Under the pieces are notes generated by a model that searched no databases, was not told the origin of the DNA, and was given only the letters and a program-made list of their open reading frames with translations. Positions 31,158 to 39,028 of a stretch of DNA of 64,000 nucleotides are shown here, piece after piece (the first letter of the stretch is position 1; the number at the start of each line of letters is the position of its first letter). The DNA is from Erwinia psidii (lineage in GTDB: Bacteria > Pseudomonadota > Gammaproteobacteria > Enterobacterales > Enterobacteriaceae): positions 563,893 through 627,892 of the forward strand of contig NZ_RHHM01000001.1 in NCBI RefSeq assembly GCF_003846135.1, given 5' to 3'. Both the position numbers and the translations under genes were made by a program.

Positions 31158-31463
31158 TTATTTCTCTGCCCCATCGCAATGTAATTGCGACAGCACCGCT
31201 CGCCTGCCGCCACTGCTGATAGCACTGGCGGTCCACATAAGACACCCCTGCACGTTTTCCTTTTCCAGTGACGTCCGCCAGTCCGGTGCCTGATAACCTT
31301 CAAATCGCAACCAGGCTTGCCGCCAGGCTTCTCTTTGCTGTATCTGCTGCTGAGCGCCTTGAGCCAGCATCAGCTGATAATTCAGTAATGCCGTAAAGCT
31401 GAGCGTAAACAGTAGCAGTGCCACCAGCGTTTCTGGCAGGCTGAAACCACGTTGGCTATTCAT
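31158..31463 (-). CDS. ppdC: Prepilin-like protein PpdC
   Basis: 101 aa from the ATG at 31463, which gives MNSQRGFSLPETLVALLLFT, a type IV prepilin leader cleaved at G|F with Glu5 of the mature protein. The longer upstream frame would place 17 extra residues before the leader. E. coli PpdC starts MSRSQRGFSLPE, supporting this choice. It is probably a minor pseudopilin. It overlaps the ygdB stop by 8 nt and is the last gene of ppdA-ppdB-ygdB-ppdC. Confidence 0.88.
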   Translation of the reverse strand: MNSQRGFSLPETLVALLLFTLSFTALLNYQLMLAQGAQQQIQQREAWRQAWLRFEGYQAPDWRTSLEKENVQGCLMWTASAISSGGRRAVLSQLHCDGAEK

Positions 31464-31878
31464 CCGGCTGACACAACTTTTCGTCGGTAAGTGGACAAAA
31501 ATCCAGCCAGCCATGGGGCACCTTTTTCAGATAGCCAGCGGTGCTTCGTGTCATCCATTGCCAGAATGCGATGGTGCCGTTACCACTGTCTGCACGGAGC
31601 AAAGACGGAGACTGCCTGCGTTGCAACAGGCAGGCACGCCAGCCTGTTGCATTCAGGGTTTTACACTGCCAGCCCGTTTGTTCAGACCACGGCTGCTGTT
31701 CCCCCCAGTTCAACGCTGATATTGCCTGGCTGGACTGTTGATAATAAGCCTGTTCACCAACCAGCAGACTCAGCGCATCTTCCATTTGCCGCCGGGTGGC
31801 GTTCAGCAATGCGGCTGACATCAAAAGCACGGTAATGACCATAATCATTGCCCCATTTCCCTGTTGCCTGTGGATCAT
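31456..31878 (-). CDS. ygdB: Prepilin operon protein YgdB
   Basis: 140 aa (E. coli about 135 aa). The N terminus MIHRQQGNGAMIMVITVLLM has the short basic leader and hydrophobic stretch of PilX-like minor pseudopilins, but without the usual Phe and Glu5. In E. coli YgdB is likewise a PilX-type component of the same operon (family knowledge; partner roles inferred). It overlaps ppdB by 4 nt and ppdC by 8 nt. Sequence conservation is low outside the N terminus. Confidence 0.82.
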   Translation of the reverse strand: MIHRQQGNGAMIMVITVLLMSAALLNATRRQMEDALSLLVGEQAYYQQSSQAISALNWGEQQPWSEQTGWQCKTLNATGWRACLLQRRQSPSLLRADSGNGTIAFWQWMTRSTAGYLKKVPHGWLDFCPLTDEKLCQPDE

Positions 31879-32426
31879 AAATTTTTCGCTGTCAGCCAGC
31901 TCTCAAGCGTGACCGGTGACTGAGGGAAGGCCAGAGCGATACCGCTTAGTTTCAGACGAATTTTTGCACCTGTACGCGTTACCTGAAACGCCGTGACCGT
32001 CATCGTCGCAGGATCGTTGAGTTTTTCCCAACCGCCAGCGCTGCAACTCGCCACGCCGCGCTGGGCTTCCAGGTTGCCGTCCCGCAGGCGATAGCCGTAA
32101 TAGTCGCTGTCCTGGTTTTCCACGCCTTCCCACGTGCCATTACTGTTTTCATCCCAGCGCACCAGCAGACAGGTCTGGGGATGCTGCGTCATAATCAGCC
32201 CTGGCCCTTCACATGCTCCCCGACAATAGCCCGCCCGGCGCACCGCTTTTTCCAGCGTTGCCATCATCAGGTACAGCTCCTCATTCAGTTGTAACATCAT
32301 CAACGTACGCAGATTTGCTTTCTGCAATTGCGGCAAAAATCTGGCGGCACCGGTGAGCAACAGGCTGCTAATTGCCAGCGCGATCAGCATCTCCAGCAGA
32401 CTGAACCCTGTCGCTTTCACAGGCAC
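31875..32426 (-). CDS. ppdB: Prepilin-like protein PpdB
   Basis: 183 aa from a GTG at 32426, giving (M)PVKATGFSLLEMLIALAISS. E. coli PpdB starts MPVKEQGFSLLE. A GAGG lies 5 nt upstream of the GTG. An ATG 12 nt earlier (32438) is the alternative. The prepilin cleavage is G|FSLLE, typical of PilW-like minor pseudopilins. Two CxxxC pairs (AGYCRGACEGPG and ASCSAGGW) could form disulfides in the periplasm. It overlaps ppdA by 10 nt and ygdB by 4 nt. Confidence 0.88.
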   Translation of the reverse strand: MPVKATGFSLLEMLIALAISSLLLTGAARFLPQLQKANLRTLMMLQLNEELYLMMATLEKAVRRAGYCRGACEGPGLIMTQHPQTCLLVRWDENSNGTWEGVENQDSDYYGYRLRDGNLEAQRGVASCSAGGWEKLNDPATMTVTAFQVTRTGAKIRLKLSGIALAFPQSPVTLESWLTAKNL

Positions 32427-32866
32427 GATGCCTCGCATATACGTACTCTGGCACGTGACGAGACGATGATATGACGCTCTCCTGCCTCACTGGCAATGAC
32501 GATCCTTCCCGGTTTCGCTACATTGCGACGGCCATAAAATCCCATTCCTTCCGTCAGCCTTATCAGCCTGACTTCCGGCCACGGCGCAACAAACACCCGT
32601 CGTTGCACCGAACACGCAGAGGGAAAAGGCCCGCTTCCCACGCACCACACTTCACCATGCTGTTGCCACAGGAGTGCCCGCTGATTGTGCCAGTTTGCTT
32701 CATTACGCAGTCGCAGCAGGAAATGCTGAAGCTGTCTGGCACTGGTATTCAGCCTCTGACGATGCTGCCACTGCTGCCAACCATCAATGGCCGTCAGGGT
32801 AAGTGTGCTGGCAATGACCATGACGACCAGCAGTTCCATTAAGGTAAATCCGTTTATCTTTTGCAT
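32417..32866 (-). CDS. ppdA: Prepilin-like protein PpdA
   Basis: 149 aa from the ATG at 32866, giving MQKINGFTLMELLVVMVIAS, a GspH/FimT-type prepilin leader (cleavage G|FTLME). Starts at 32878 (MLKAMQK) and further upstream are in frame, but they lengthen the leader beyond the family norm. No ribosome site is strong. A C-terminal pair of cysteines (RICEASC) matches the family pattern. It is first in the four-gene pseudopilin operon. The AT-rich accessory insertion begins directly upstream, so its promoter lies at the insertion boundary. Confidence 0.85.
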   Translation of the reverse strand: MQKINGFTLMELLVVMVIASTLTLTAIDGWQQWQHRQRLNTSARQLQHFLLRLRNEANWHNQRALLWQQHGEVWCVGSGPFPSACSVQRRVFVAPWPEVRLIRLTEGMGFYGRRNVAKPGRIVIASEAGERHIIVSSRARVRICEASCL

Positions 32867-33557
32867 GGCTTTTAGCATGTGATATTTAATAAAGAAGCTC
32901 AAATGCATAACGACAGTTTTGTATGGTGGTTTACAGAGAATCATGGTAATAAGAAAAAGAGAGAAAAATTATTGCGGCATGTGCCGAAAAATCGAGGTTA
33001 TTTTCCCGGAGTACCTTTCACGGTTGTCTCGCCACTATATGATCGCGCTGCACAAGGAAGAGATAATTTTAACGGTTTTTTCAGCCCTCTCCTGAAAAAT
33101 TTTGCTTTAACAGTACAATCAAAACGGTATTCAGGCACATAATTGTACTTAACCCTGCTGCATCAAAAAAATCATGTCACTGTCATTCTGGATTACCTTA
33201 TAAAGATTTATAAATCATATTTTTACTGGAAAAATGTTCAGATCATCTGTCTTGTCAATATTTATTTTCCTGGTTAACCCCAAACTGTAACGTAAGCAAA
33301 AATTTAAAATTCAGAAAATTCCTAGCGAGAAATACTTTATGTTTTTTAATGTCACTGCGGGTCGTTATGGTTTGAATAACCTGTAAATCAGGCAGGCAGA
33401 TTAACTTTTCAAAGCATGACTTGAGTACCTTTCCTGCTAGAATTATGAGAAAAAAAATCTTCTTTAACTTGACCTGTTTTAGTAATAATGTTTATGTTTC
33501 ACATCAAATTATCCACAATAAATTCCTGTTTATAAAACACGATATAAAAGGATAGAT
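32867..33557. other. AT-rich boundary region between ppdA and the accessory cluster
   Basis: About 690 bp, clearly richer in A/T than the backbone, especially 33150-33557. It must hold the ppdA promoter (minus) and the cluster promoter (plus). A possible promoter for the cluster is TTGACC at 33469-33474 with TATGTT at 33494-33499, but its 19-bp spacer makes it weak. AAAGG lies just before the SDR start. The 87-codon frame at 32879-33142 has no recognisable features. The composition fits acquired DNA. Confidence 0.5.
33509..33517 (+). promoter_or_regulatory. Perfect DnaA box upstream of the accessory cluster
   Basis: TTATCCACA, the consensus high-affinity DnaA 9-mer, 41 bp before the SDR start codon. 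A single copy could occur by chance in AT-rich DNA, so a role in control is only a possibility. Confidence 0.4.
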
Positions 33558-34337
33558 ATGAATACACCACACTTCTTTGACCTGTCAGGTAAAACAGCGC
33601 TCATTACCGGGGGATCGCGTGGGCTGGGGCTACAAATTTCCGAAGCGCTTGGTGCACAAGGTGCTCATGTTATTATTTCCGCACGCCACCACGATGAATT
33701 ACAAACAGCACAGTCACACCTTTCTTCGTTGGGAATTAGTGCTGACTGGATTTCCGCTGACAATATGCAAGATCGCGACGTGGAATATCTTGCAAATGAG
33801 GCCATAGCCAAAACGGGGAAAATAGATATTCTCGTTAACAATGCCGGTATTGCGCTTGGTGCACCTGCTGAAGATCACGCCATTGAAGACTGGGATCATG
33901 TAATGGATTTGAATATTCGTAGCCTGTTTTTACTCACGCAAATAATCGGTAAGCGCACCATGATCCCCCGTAACTATGGCAAAATTATCAATGTCGCTTC
34001 TGTGGCTGGTTTACAAGGTAATCTGCCAGGCTGGCTGGAAGGCATCGCCTACAGCACCAGTAAAGGCGCTGTGGTAAATTTTACCCGGGCTTTAGCCGGT
34101 GAGTGGGGAGAATTTAATATCACCGTCAATGCCCTTGCCCCCGGTTTTTTTGCTTCCGCAATGACGCGTAATTTGTTGAACCGGCATGGTGTGGATTTTT
34201 TATCGCAAAAATCCCCCCTGAAGCGTATCGGTGATAATGACGATTTAAAAGGTGCCGCGCTCCTTTTTTCCTCCGATGCCAGCAAATACATCACAGGCCA
34301 GATTCTTGCTATTGACGGAGGAATGAGCGCCATATAA
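33558..34337 (+). CDS. SDR-family oxidoreductase (accessory cluster gene 1)
   Basis: 259 aa, a classical short-chain dehydrogenase/reductase. The cofactor motif is TGGSRGLG at 17-24 with NNAG at 94-97. The catalytic set is Ser148, Tyr165 and Lys169 (YSTSK), with Asn119 as the fourth member. Arg21 in the glycine motif and Arg43 after the second strand favour NADP(H). It most resembles gluconate 5-dehydrogenase and 3-oxoacyl reductase-like SDRs, so the substrate is probably a small polar hydroxy or keto compound (inference). The start has AAGGA upstream. A 163-bp gap with a possible promoter separates it from the next gene, so it may be its own unit. Confidence 0.88.
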   Translation: MNTPHFFDLSGKTALITGGSRGLGLQISEALGAQGAHVIISARHHDELQTAQSHLSSLGISADWISADNMQDRDVEYLANEAIAKTGKIDILVNNAGIALGAPAEDHAIEDWDHVMDLNIRSLFLLTQIIGKRTMIPRNYGKIINVASVAGLQGNLPGWLEGIAYSTSKGAVVNFTRALAGEWGEFNITVNALAPGFFASAMTRNLLNRHGVDFLSQKSPLKRIGDNDDLKGAALLFSSDASKYITGQILAIDGGMSAI

Positions 34338-34411
34338 TTTCCATTTATTGCTCTGCTAATCACTATTTCCTTTAGTTTTATACTACTCACCAGACGCATT
34401 GTGGGTATTCT

Positions 34412-34440
34412 TTGACAATGAATAAAACGCATATTATGTA
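34412..34440 (+). promoter_or_regulatory. Putative promoter for cluster genes 2-6
   Basis: A consensus -35 TTGACA at 34412-34417 is followed after 17 bp by TATGTA (34435-34440). The overlapping TATTAT at 34432-34437 is nearer consensus but only 14 bp away. It lies 61 bp before the dioxygenase start. Confidence 0.45.
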
Positions 34441-34500
34441 AAGTGTGACGATGCTTTTTTACCGATCCATCCGGTCACGCTAATGAAAGGAATAACAGCG

Positions 34501-35316
34501 ATGAAAAGTTGCTTTGACGGATGGTCCCCACAAATTATTGATTGTGAAAATAAAAAATCAGTAATTTATCACCTTGAAAAACATCAATTTGCAATCGTTA
34601 CCAGCGAATGGAATTATGACGAATCCGATTTCTACAAAATATCATCACTGTATTCATTAGGGCATATTTACCAGTCAGATTTTAATCGTCTGGAACACAA
34701 GGAGGGAGTGCAGCATTCCGGGATTAATCAGATTGGTGGGCTTTTAAACGGCATACATGCGGTTTTTAACAGCACCTCACCTCTGTCTCTTCATACCGAT
34801 GGTTCTTATATTCCAATAGGAAGTATTAAAACATCGGTTCTTCTTTGTAAACAGCACGCAAGCCAGGGCGGTAGAACCATTTTGTTTGACAGCACATCCG
34901 CATTTCAGCAGCTCCAGACTAAGCACCCTGACTTGGCGGAGATCCTGCTTGAAGAAAACATTTTCCGGCGCCGTTCAACCGTCACGCATTCTGGCAAACA
35001 ATATTCTCATATTGGCCCGGTATTTCGTCCCGATAAAAACGGTGGGTTTATTGGTGGATTTACGCTGGATCCCACTGCGGACTGGGATTATTCACGCAGG
35101 ATTAATCCCCGGGTTGTAGAAGCCGTGGAATATCTTTCACGACTGGCTTCTGAAAACAGCCGCTATTATCTCGAATTTCCACTCAACAAAGGGCAGGCTT
35201 TGATTTTTCGCAACGATAAAATCTCACATGGACGTCAGTCCTATGTTGATGATCCTGAGAATCCCAGAACGCTGCTACGTGGTTTGTTTACCCACGCGCC
35301 TGTGTTGGTCGCGTAA
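34501..35316 (+). CDS. TauD/clavaminate synthase-like Fe(II)/2-oxoglutarate dioxygenase (cluster gene 2)
   Basis: 271 aa from the ATG at 34501, which has AAAGGA 9 nt upstream; an ATG at 34483 is in frame but overlaps that ribosome site. The HxD iron motif is His98-Thr-Asp100 in PLSLHTDGSY. The distal iron ligand is His243 in KISHGRQSY, and Arg260 (RTLLRGLF) is placed to bind 2-oxoglutarate. This arrangement is that of TauD/TfdA and clavaminate-synthase-like enzymes, which hydroxylate or desaturate small acids and amino acids. The substrate cannot be named. It lies 13 bp before the sulfotransferase and has lower GC than the backbone. Confidence 0.85.
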   Translation: MKSCFDGWSPQIIDCENKKSVIYHLEKHQFAIVTSEWNYDESDFYKISSLYSLGHIYQSDFNRLEHKEGVQHSGINQIGGLLNGIHAVFNSTSPLSLHTDGSYIPIGSIKTSVLLCKQHASQGGRTILFDSTSAFQQLQTKHPDLAEILLEENIFRRRSTVTHSGKQYSHIGPVFRPDKNGGFIGGFTLDPTADWDYSRRINPRVVEAVEYLSRLASENSRYYLEFPLNKGQALIFRNDKISHGRQSYVDDPENPRTLLRGLFTHAPVLVA

Positions 35317-35329
35317 TTAAGGAGAGCGA

Positions 35330-36379
35330 ATGAATAATTGTTCAATCAGTGAAACCGCTTTGGCGGCATGTTGGGATCGTTGGTTAAAGTGCCCAGCGGA
35401 TCAACTTCAGCGACAAATACAGGGTGATTTAGCCACCAACGCGATCGGCAAGGATACACTGTCGATGTTGGTGGCATTCGTTGATGAATTCCGACTGGGC
35501 GGCGTGAACTGGAGCAAACAGGGAATACGTGGTGATGAAGTTCAGGATCGGCTAAAAGATCTTCAGCATGAAGCGCCTTCCTGCTACAGGCTATTTTGCG
35601 AGAAAATATCCCTTGCCGAAAAATACAAATGGGTTGGTGGTAGTCTGAGTGCAGACATTCTGTCGGCACAAACCCGCTATCAGAAATTTGCGATTGTCTC
35701 GACGCCGAGAGCGGGCACCCACTTTCTGCGCACCCTGCTTGGCTCTCATCCAAATATTGAAATGCATGGCGAAGCATTCAACCGGTTTGGTCAACACCTG
35801 CTGCCTTATAATGTTAAAGACATCTCTGTAAAGACCATCCTGGATCGCCACCTGTTCAGACACTATTTCGAATATGTTGAAGCCGTCGGCTTTGTGTTAT
35901 TTCGCGACCTGGACACTGATTGGGACAACACGCCGATCTGGCCTGCATTACAGGCTATTCCGAATCTGAAGCTTATCCTCCTGGAAAGAAGAAGTCGTTT
36001 ACAGCAATTTGTCTCCCTGAAAAAAAGCCTGCGCGATCGCATCTGGTACGTGGGCCGGGATGATAACCGACCAAAGGACAGAGAAAAAATAGAGGTTTCC
36101 GTCGATGAGTTAACCGATTTTATTGATAAAAACAGGGAAAACCAGATCAGGTTTTATCAGGCGTTTCAACATCACGATATTCTCACTGTTGATTACGAAG
36201 ATGTCATTTCATCTCCAGACAGTGCTGCCAGTCGCCTGCTCTCATTTCTTGGCGTTGCTGATTTAAGGCTTTGTGCCGGCACAGGAAAAAAAGAGACGCA
36301 ACCGATTAACTCCGTCATCAGTAACCCTGACGAGATCAGAACCAGGCTGGAAGGAACAAAATATGAATGCAACCTCTGA
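35330..36379 (+). CDS. PAPS-dependent sulfotransferase-like protein with N-terminal extension (cluster gene 3)
   Basis: 349 aa. A sulfotransferase P-loop for the 5'-phosphosulfate of PAPS starts at residue 120: FAIVSTPRAGTHFLRTLLGS, followed by HPNIEMHGE (140-148), where bacterial Stf0/NodH-like enzymes have a catalytic acidic residue. A 3'-phosphate-binding Arg/Ser pair may lie in LILLERRSRLQQFVSLK. VDYEDVISSPDSAA is the conserved C-terminal block of the family. The first 115 residues are not recognisable and could be a substrate-specific domain. The likely reaction is O- or N-sulfation of a small molecule or sugar (inference). It starts 13 bp after gene 2 and overlaps gene 4 by 17 nt. Confidence 0.82.
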   Translation: MNNCSISETALAACWDRWLKCPADQLQRQIQGDLATNAIGKDTLSMLVAFVDEFRLGGVNWSKQGIRGDEVQDRLKDLQHEAPSCYRLFCEKISLAEKYKWVGGSLSADILSAQTRYQKFAIVSTPRAGTHFLRTLLGSHPNIEMHGEAFNRFGQHLLPYNVKDISVKTILDRHLFRHYFEYVEAVGFVLFRDLDTDWDNTPIWPALQAIPNLKLILLERRSRLQQFVSLKKSLRDRIWYVGRDDNRPKDREKIEVSVDELTDFIDKNRENQIRFYQAFQHHDILTVDYEDVISSPDSAASRLLSFLGVADLRLCAGTGKKETQPINSVISNPDEIRTRLEGTKYECNL

Positions 36380-37607
36380 TTCATACTGGCCGCCGTACAC
36401 CGCCCTTACCGGACAGGATCAGCGACCCGTTATCCAGCGTGGCGAAGGCGTATATCTGTATGATAAACAGGGCAGGCGCTATTTCGACGCGATTTCCGGG
36501 TGCTATAACCATTGTCTCGGACACTCTCATCCTGAATTCATTGCTGCATTACAACAACAGTTATCCACGCTGGTCCACGCCTGCAACATCTATTCAAACA
36601 CGCAGCTTCCCGGTGAAATGGCGGAAAAACTCGTCTCCCGGTTAAGCAAAAGCGGTCTGCGTAAAACATTTATTGTTGGTAGCGGCAGCGAGGGCGTGGA
36701 AAGCGCACTGAAGATGGCATGGCAATATCAGGTCAATGCTTCACACCCCGCCCGAACGCGAATTGTTGCGATCGACGGTGCTTATCACGGTTGTACGCTG
36801 GGTGCAATGATGGCGACAAGACGCCCTTTTATTAACGATGGCATTTTACCGTCTTTACTCGCCAGCAACACGATAACCATGCCTGCCCCGGAGCATTCCG
36901 AAGACATTAAAAGCTGGGAAACGCTACTGGAAGAGCAGGAGTCAACCATCGCCGCCGTGATTATTGAGCCGGTTATGGCGATGGAGGGTACCAGACAGTT
37001 GCCCGAAGGTTTTCTGCAACAGCTCTCACGGCTCACCAAAAGGCACGATATTCCCCTGATCTGTGATGAGGTTTATTGTGGCATTGGTCGGACGGGGTCG
37101 TTCTGTGAATCAATCTCACAAGGCGTATATCCTGACATCATCATTTTCAGTAAGTGTCTGGGCGGTGGGGTTCCAGTTACCGCCGTGCTTGCCACCGAAA
37201 CCATCGCAGACAGTTTCAGGGGACAGCCTTTTCCGTTTTTTCGCCATGGACACACACAATCCGGCAACCTGTTAGGGTGCCGCGCGGGGATGTTCGTCCT
37301 TGATTATCTCGATAATCATCATCTTTACGATGACGTAATGACTAAAGGAAAGCAGTTCCTGGCCCTCGCCAGACAGCAGTTTCCCGAAACAGAAGGGCTG
37401 ATCAGCCTGCAAGGAAAAGGGCTGATGCTGTCGATAACCTTTGCGTCCCCCGCATTCAGCAGCCGTGCGCAGTCGGCCATCCGCCAGCAGGGTGTTATCG
37501 TGGGCACAGCAGGCCCTCATTTGAAACTGGCACCAGCATTTACCATTTCTGCCCAGGAAATTGAGGAACTCACCCGGCGGATGGCGACAGCCCTGAGAAA
37601 CCTGTAA
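36363..37607 (+). CDS. Class III PLP-dependent aminotransferase (cluster gene 4)
   Basis: 414 aa from the ATG at 36363 with AAGGAA upstream. The long in-frame extension lies wholly inside the sulfotransferase gene and is rejected. It is an omega-aminotransferase/ornithine-type fold: GSGSEGVESALKMA at 106-119 binds the PLP phosphate, DEVYCGIGRTG has Asp235, and the Schiff-base lysine is Lys264 in FSKCLGGGVP. The family moves amino groups on omega-amino acids, diamines or beta-amino acids. In context it may install or remove an amine on a cluster intermediate. The 17-nt overlap with the sulfotransferase shows the two are expressed together. Confidence 0.92.
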   Translation: MNATSDSYWPPYTALTGQDQRPVIQRGEGVYLYDKQGRRYFDAISGCYNHCLGHSHPEFIAALQQQLSTLVHACNIYSNTQLPGEMAEKLVSRLSKSGLRKTFIVGSGSEGVESALKMAWQYQVNASHPARTRIVAIDGAYHGCTLGAMMATRRPFINDGILPSLLASNTITMPAPEHSEDIKSWETLLEEQESTIAAVIIEPVMAMEGTRQLPEGFLQQLSRLTKRHDIPLICDEVYCGIGRTGSFCESISQGVYPDIIIFSKCLGGGVPVTAVLATETIADSFRGQPFPFFRHGHTQSGNLLGCRAGMFVLDYLDNHHLYDDVMTKGKQFLALARQQFPETEGLISLQGKGLMLSITFASPAFSSRAQSAIRQQGVIVGTAGPHLKLAPAFTISAQEIEELTRRMATALRNL

Positions 37608-37649
37608 CAGACGTTAATTAACCCAACTTTGCCAACAGGGAATGAAAAT

Positions 37650-38303
37650 ATGTCCAGTTATTTTGATCTTGAGCGTATCGTCGACGGCAAACGGCATAAA
37701 ACACCTTTTCCCTGGGGAGAGCTGACGCAAATATGGCGTAACGATACTGTCGCTGCCATTCTTGCTGACGAATTTCCGACTGACGGGTTTAACTATCGTG
37801 AGCGTAACGGGGGCTACTATTATCGCCGCACCATTATTCCCTTAGCTTCCGGTAAAGCAGGCGAGACGACCACGCTGTCAACGGCCTGGCAGGAAATGTG
37901 CTCCGAACTGGTTTCTGATGAATTTACGCTTGCGATGTCCGCGTTTTGTGAAGCCGATCTTTCCGAATATAAAATGGAAGCCGTGGCATTTCGGGGTGGC
38001 AGAGACACGCACTATCGCCCGCATGTTGATTCTTCTTTAAAGCAGGGCTTTCGACTGATCATCTACTTTAACATTGACTGGGACGAAAGCTGGGGAGGAG
38101 CATTTCGGATCCTCAACCCGGTAAATCATGCCGAGGTATGCCATTCTGTACTGCCAGTCATGGGCAACGCCAGCGTCATCATCCGTAACGGATATGATGA
38201 AACCTGGCACGAAGTGGTGCCATTAACCGGCATTTCCGTTAAAACACGCAATGCACTCAATATCACCTGGTATGACTCCAGCACGACGAGTACAGCGCAA
38301 TGA
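37650..38303 (+). CDS. Prolyl-4-hydroxylase-like Fe(II)/2-oxoglutarate dioxygenase (cluster gene 5)
   Basis: 217 aa from the ATG at 37650 with AGGGAA upstream; a TTG at 37629 is a weaker alternative. The iron ligands fit the P4Hc pattern: His125-Val-Asp127 in YRPHVDSS and His187 in ETWHEVVPL, with Arg200 (in place of the usual Lys) for the 2-oxoglutarate carboxylate. SWGGAFRILNP is the typical strand with a conserved Gly-Gly. It belongs to a different dioxygenase family from gene 2, so the cluster has two independent oxidation steps. Target may be a free or carrier-bound amino acid (inference). Its stop overlaps gene 6 by 4 nt. Confidence 0.85.
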   Translation: MSSYFDLERIVDGKRHKTPFPWGELTQIWRNDTVAAILADEFPTDGFNYRERNGGYYYRRTIIPLASGKAGETTTLSTAWQEMCSELVSDEFTLAMSAFCEADLSEYKMEAVAFRGGRDTHYRPHVDSSLKQGFRLIIYFNIDWDESWGGAFRILNPVNHAEVCHSVLPVMGNASVIIRNGYDETWHEVVPLTGISVKTRNALNITWYDSSTTSTAQ

Positions 38304-38842
38304 GGAAGCTAATTTTTATCTACGGCCCGCCAGCGGTAGGTAAACTTACCGTCAGTCGTTTACTGATGAAGAAAATGGAAGCCATTCTCTTCCATAATCA
38401 CATGACGTATGACTTAGCGATGGAACTACTGGCACCTGACAGTGAATTCAGCACCATCAGACGCTTCGCCTGTCAGCTCAGGCTTGATGCCATAACACGG
38501 CTGTTTGAAGAAAGCGCCCGCGAACTCATCACCACCTTCTGTTACGAAGGAAACAGCGACAACTGGTACATTGAGGAAATCAAAAGAGTCTGTACGGAAC
38601 ATGGTATTACGCCATTTTTCGTGCAGCTCTGTAGTGACGATACGCACCTGTTAAATCGGGTGGAAAACGCTGACCGGCGCCAGTTTGGCAAGGTAAATAC
38701 GCAGGGGAAACTCAGGGAGATTCTGAAAAACTGCGACTACGGCAACGCAATCGACGCCACGCATCATCGTACGTTTTATACCTCCTCGCTGGCCCCCCAG
38801 CAGGTTGTTGAACGTCTGATGCACTGGTTTTATCCGTCCTGA
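38300..38842 (+). CDS. P-loop NTPase, small-molecule-kinase-like (cluster gene 6)
   Basis: 180 aa. A Walker A motif is at the N terminus, IFIYGPPAVGKLTVSRLL (about residues 5-22). RRFACQLRLDAI and TTFCYEGNSDNWYIEEI follow. There is no clear Walker B consensus; RVENADRRQFGK resembles the Arg-rich lid of nucleoside/shikimate-type kinases. The size and layout fit the chloramphenicol-phosphotransferase/shikimate-kinase-like group of AAA_33 proteins. It could phosphorylate the cluster product, for activation, resistance or as a biosynthetic step. Nothing in the sequence decides which. It is not a recognisable APS kinase. The start overlaps the stop of gene 5 by 4 nt (ATGA). Confidence 0.72.
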   Translation: MRKLIFIYGPPAVGKLTVSRLLMKKMEAILFHNHMTYDLAMELLAPDSEFSTIRRFACQLRLDAITRLFEESARELITTFCYEGNSDNWYIEEIKRVCTEHGITPFFVQLCSDDTHLLNRVENADRRQFGKVNTQGKLREILKNCDYGNAIDATHHRTFYTSSLAPQQVVERLMHWFYPS

Positions 38843-39002
38843 AAAACCAGCTGCAATGAAGCGCTTCGCAATTTTCCGTTGCTGAACGCTATCCTGGATG
38901 ACCACAGTTTTTGGTGGGGTATAACCCATTGCATGGTGGCATAATGCCCCGCCTGACTGTGGCAATAATTGGCGTCCTGGCGTGATTTACCCGCTTTTCG
39001 AG

Positions 39003-39023
39003 GGCAGCGGCTTCGCCGCCGCC
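39003..39023 (-). terminator. Stem-loop after thyA (possible terminator)
   Basis: GGCAGCGGC (39003-39011), three-base loop, GCCGCCGCC (39015-39023), nine pairs with one G:T. It lies 5 bp past the thyA stop. No U-tract follows on the minus strand, so it may protect the 3' end rather than terminate. Confidence 0.4.
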
Positions 39024-39028
39024 ATGAT

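Noticed and set aside
32879-33142. Plus-strand 87-codon frame in the AT-rich junction
   Set aside because: No ribosome site or domain, and it overlaps the ppdA start region on the other strand.
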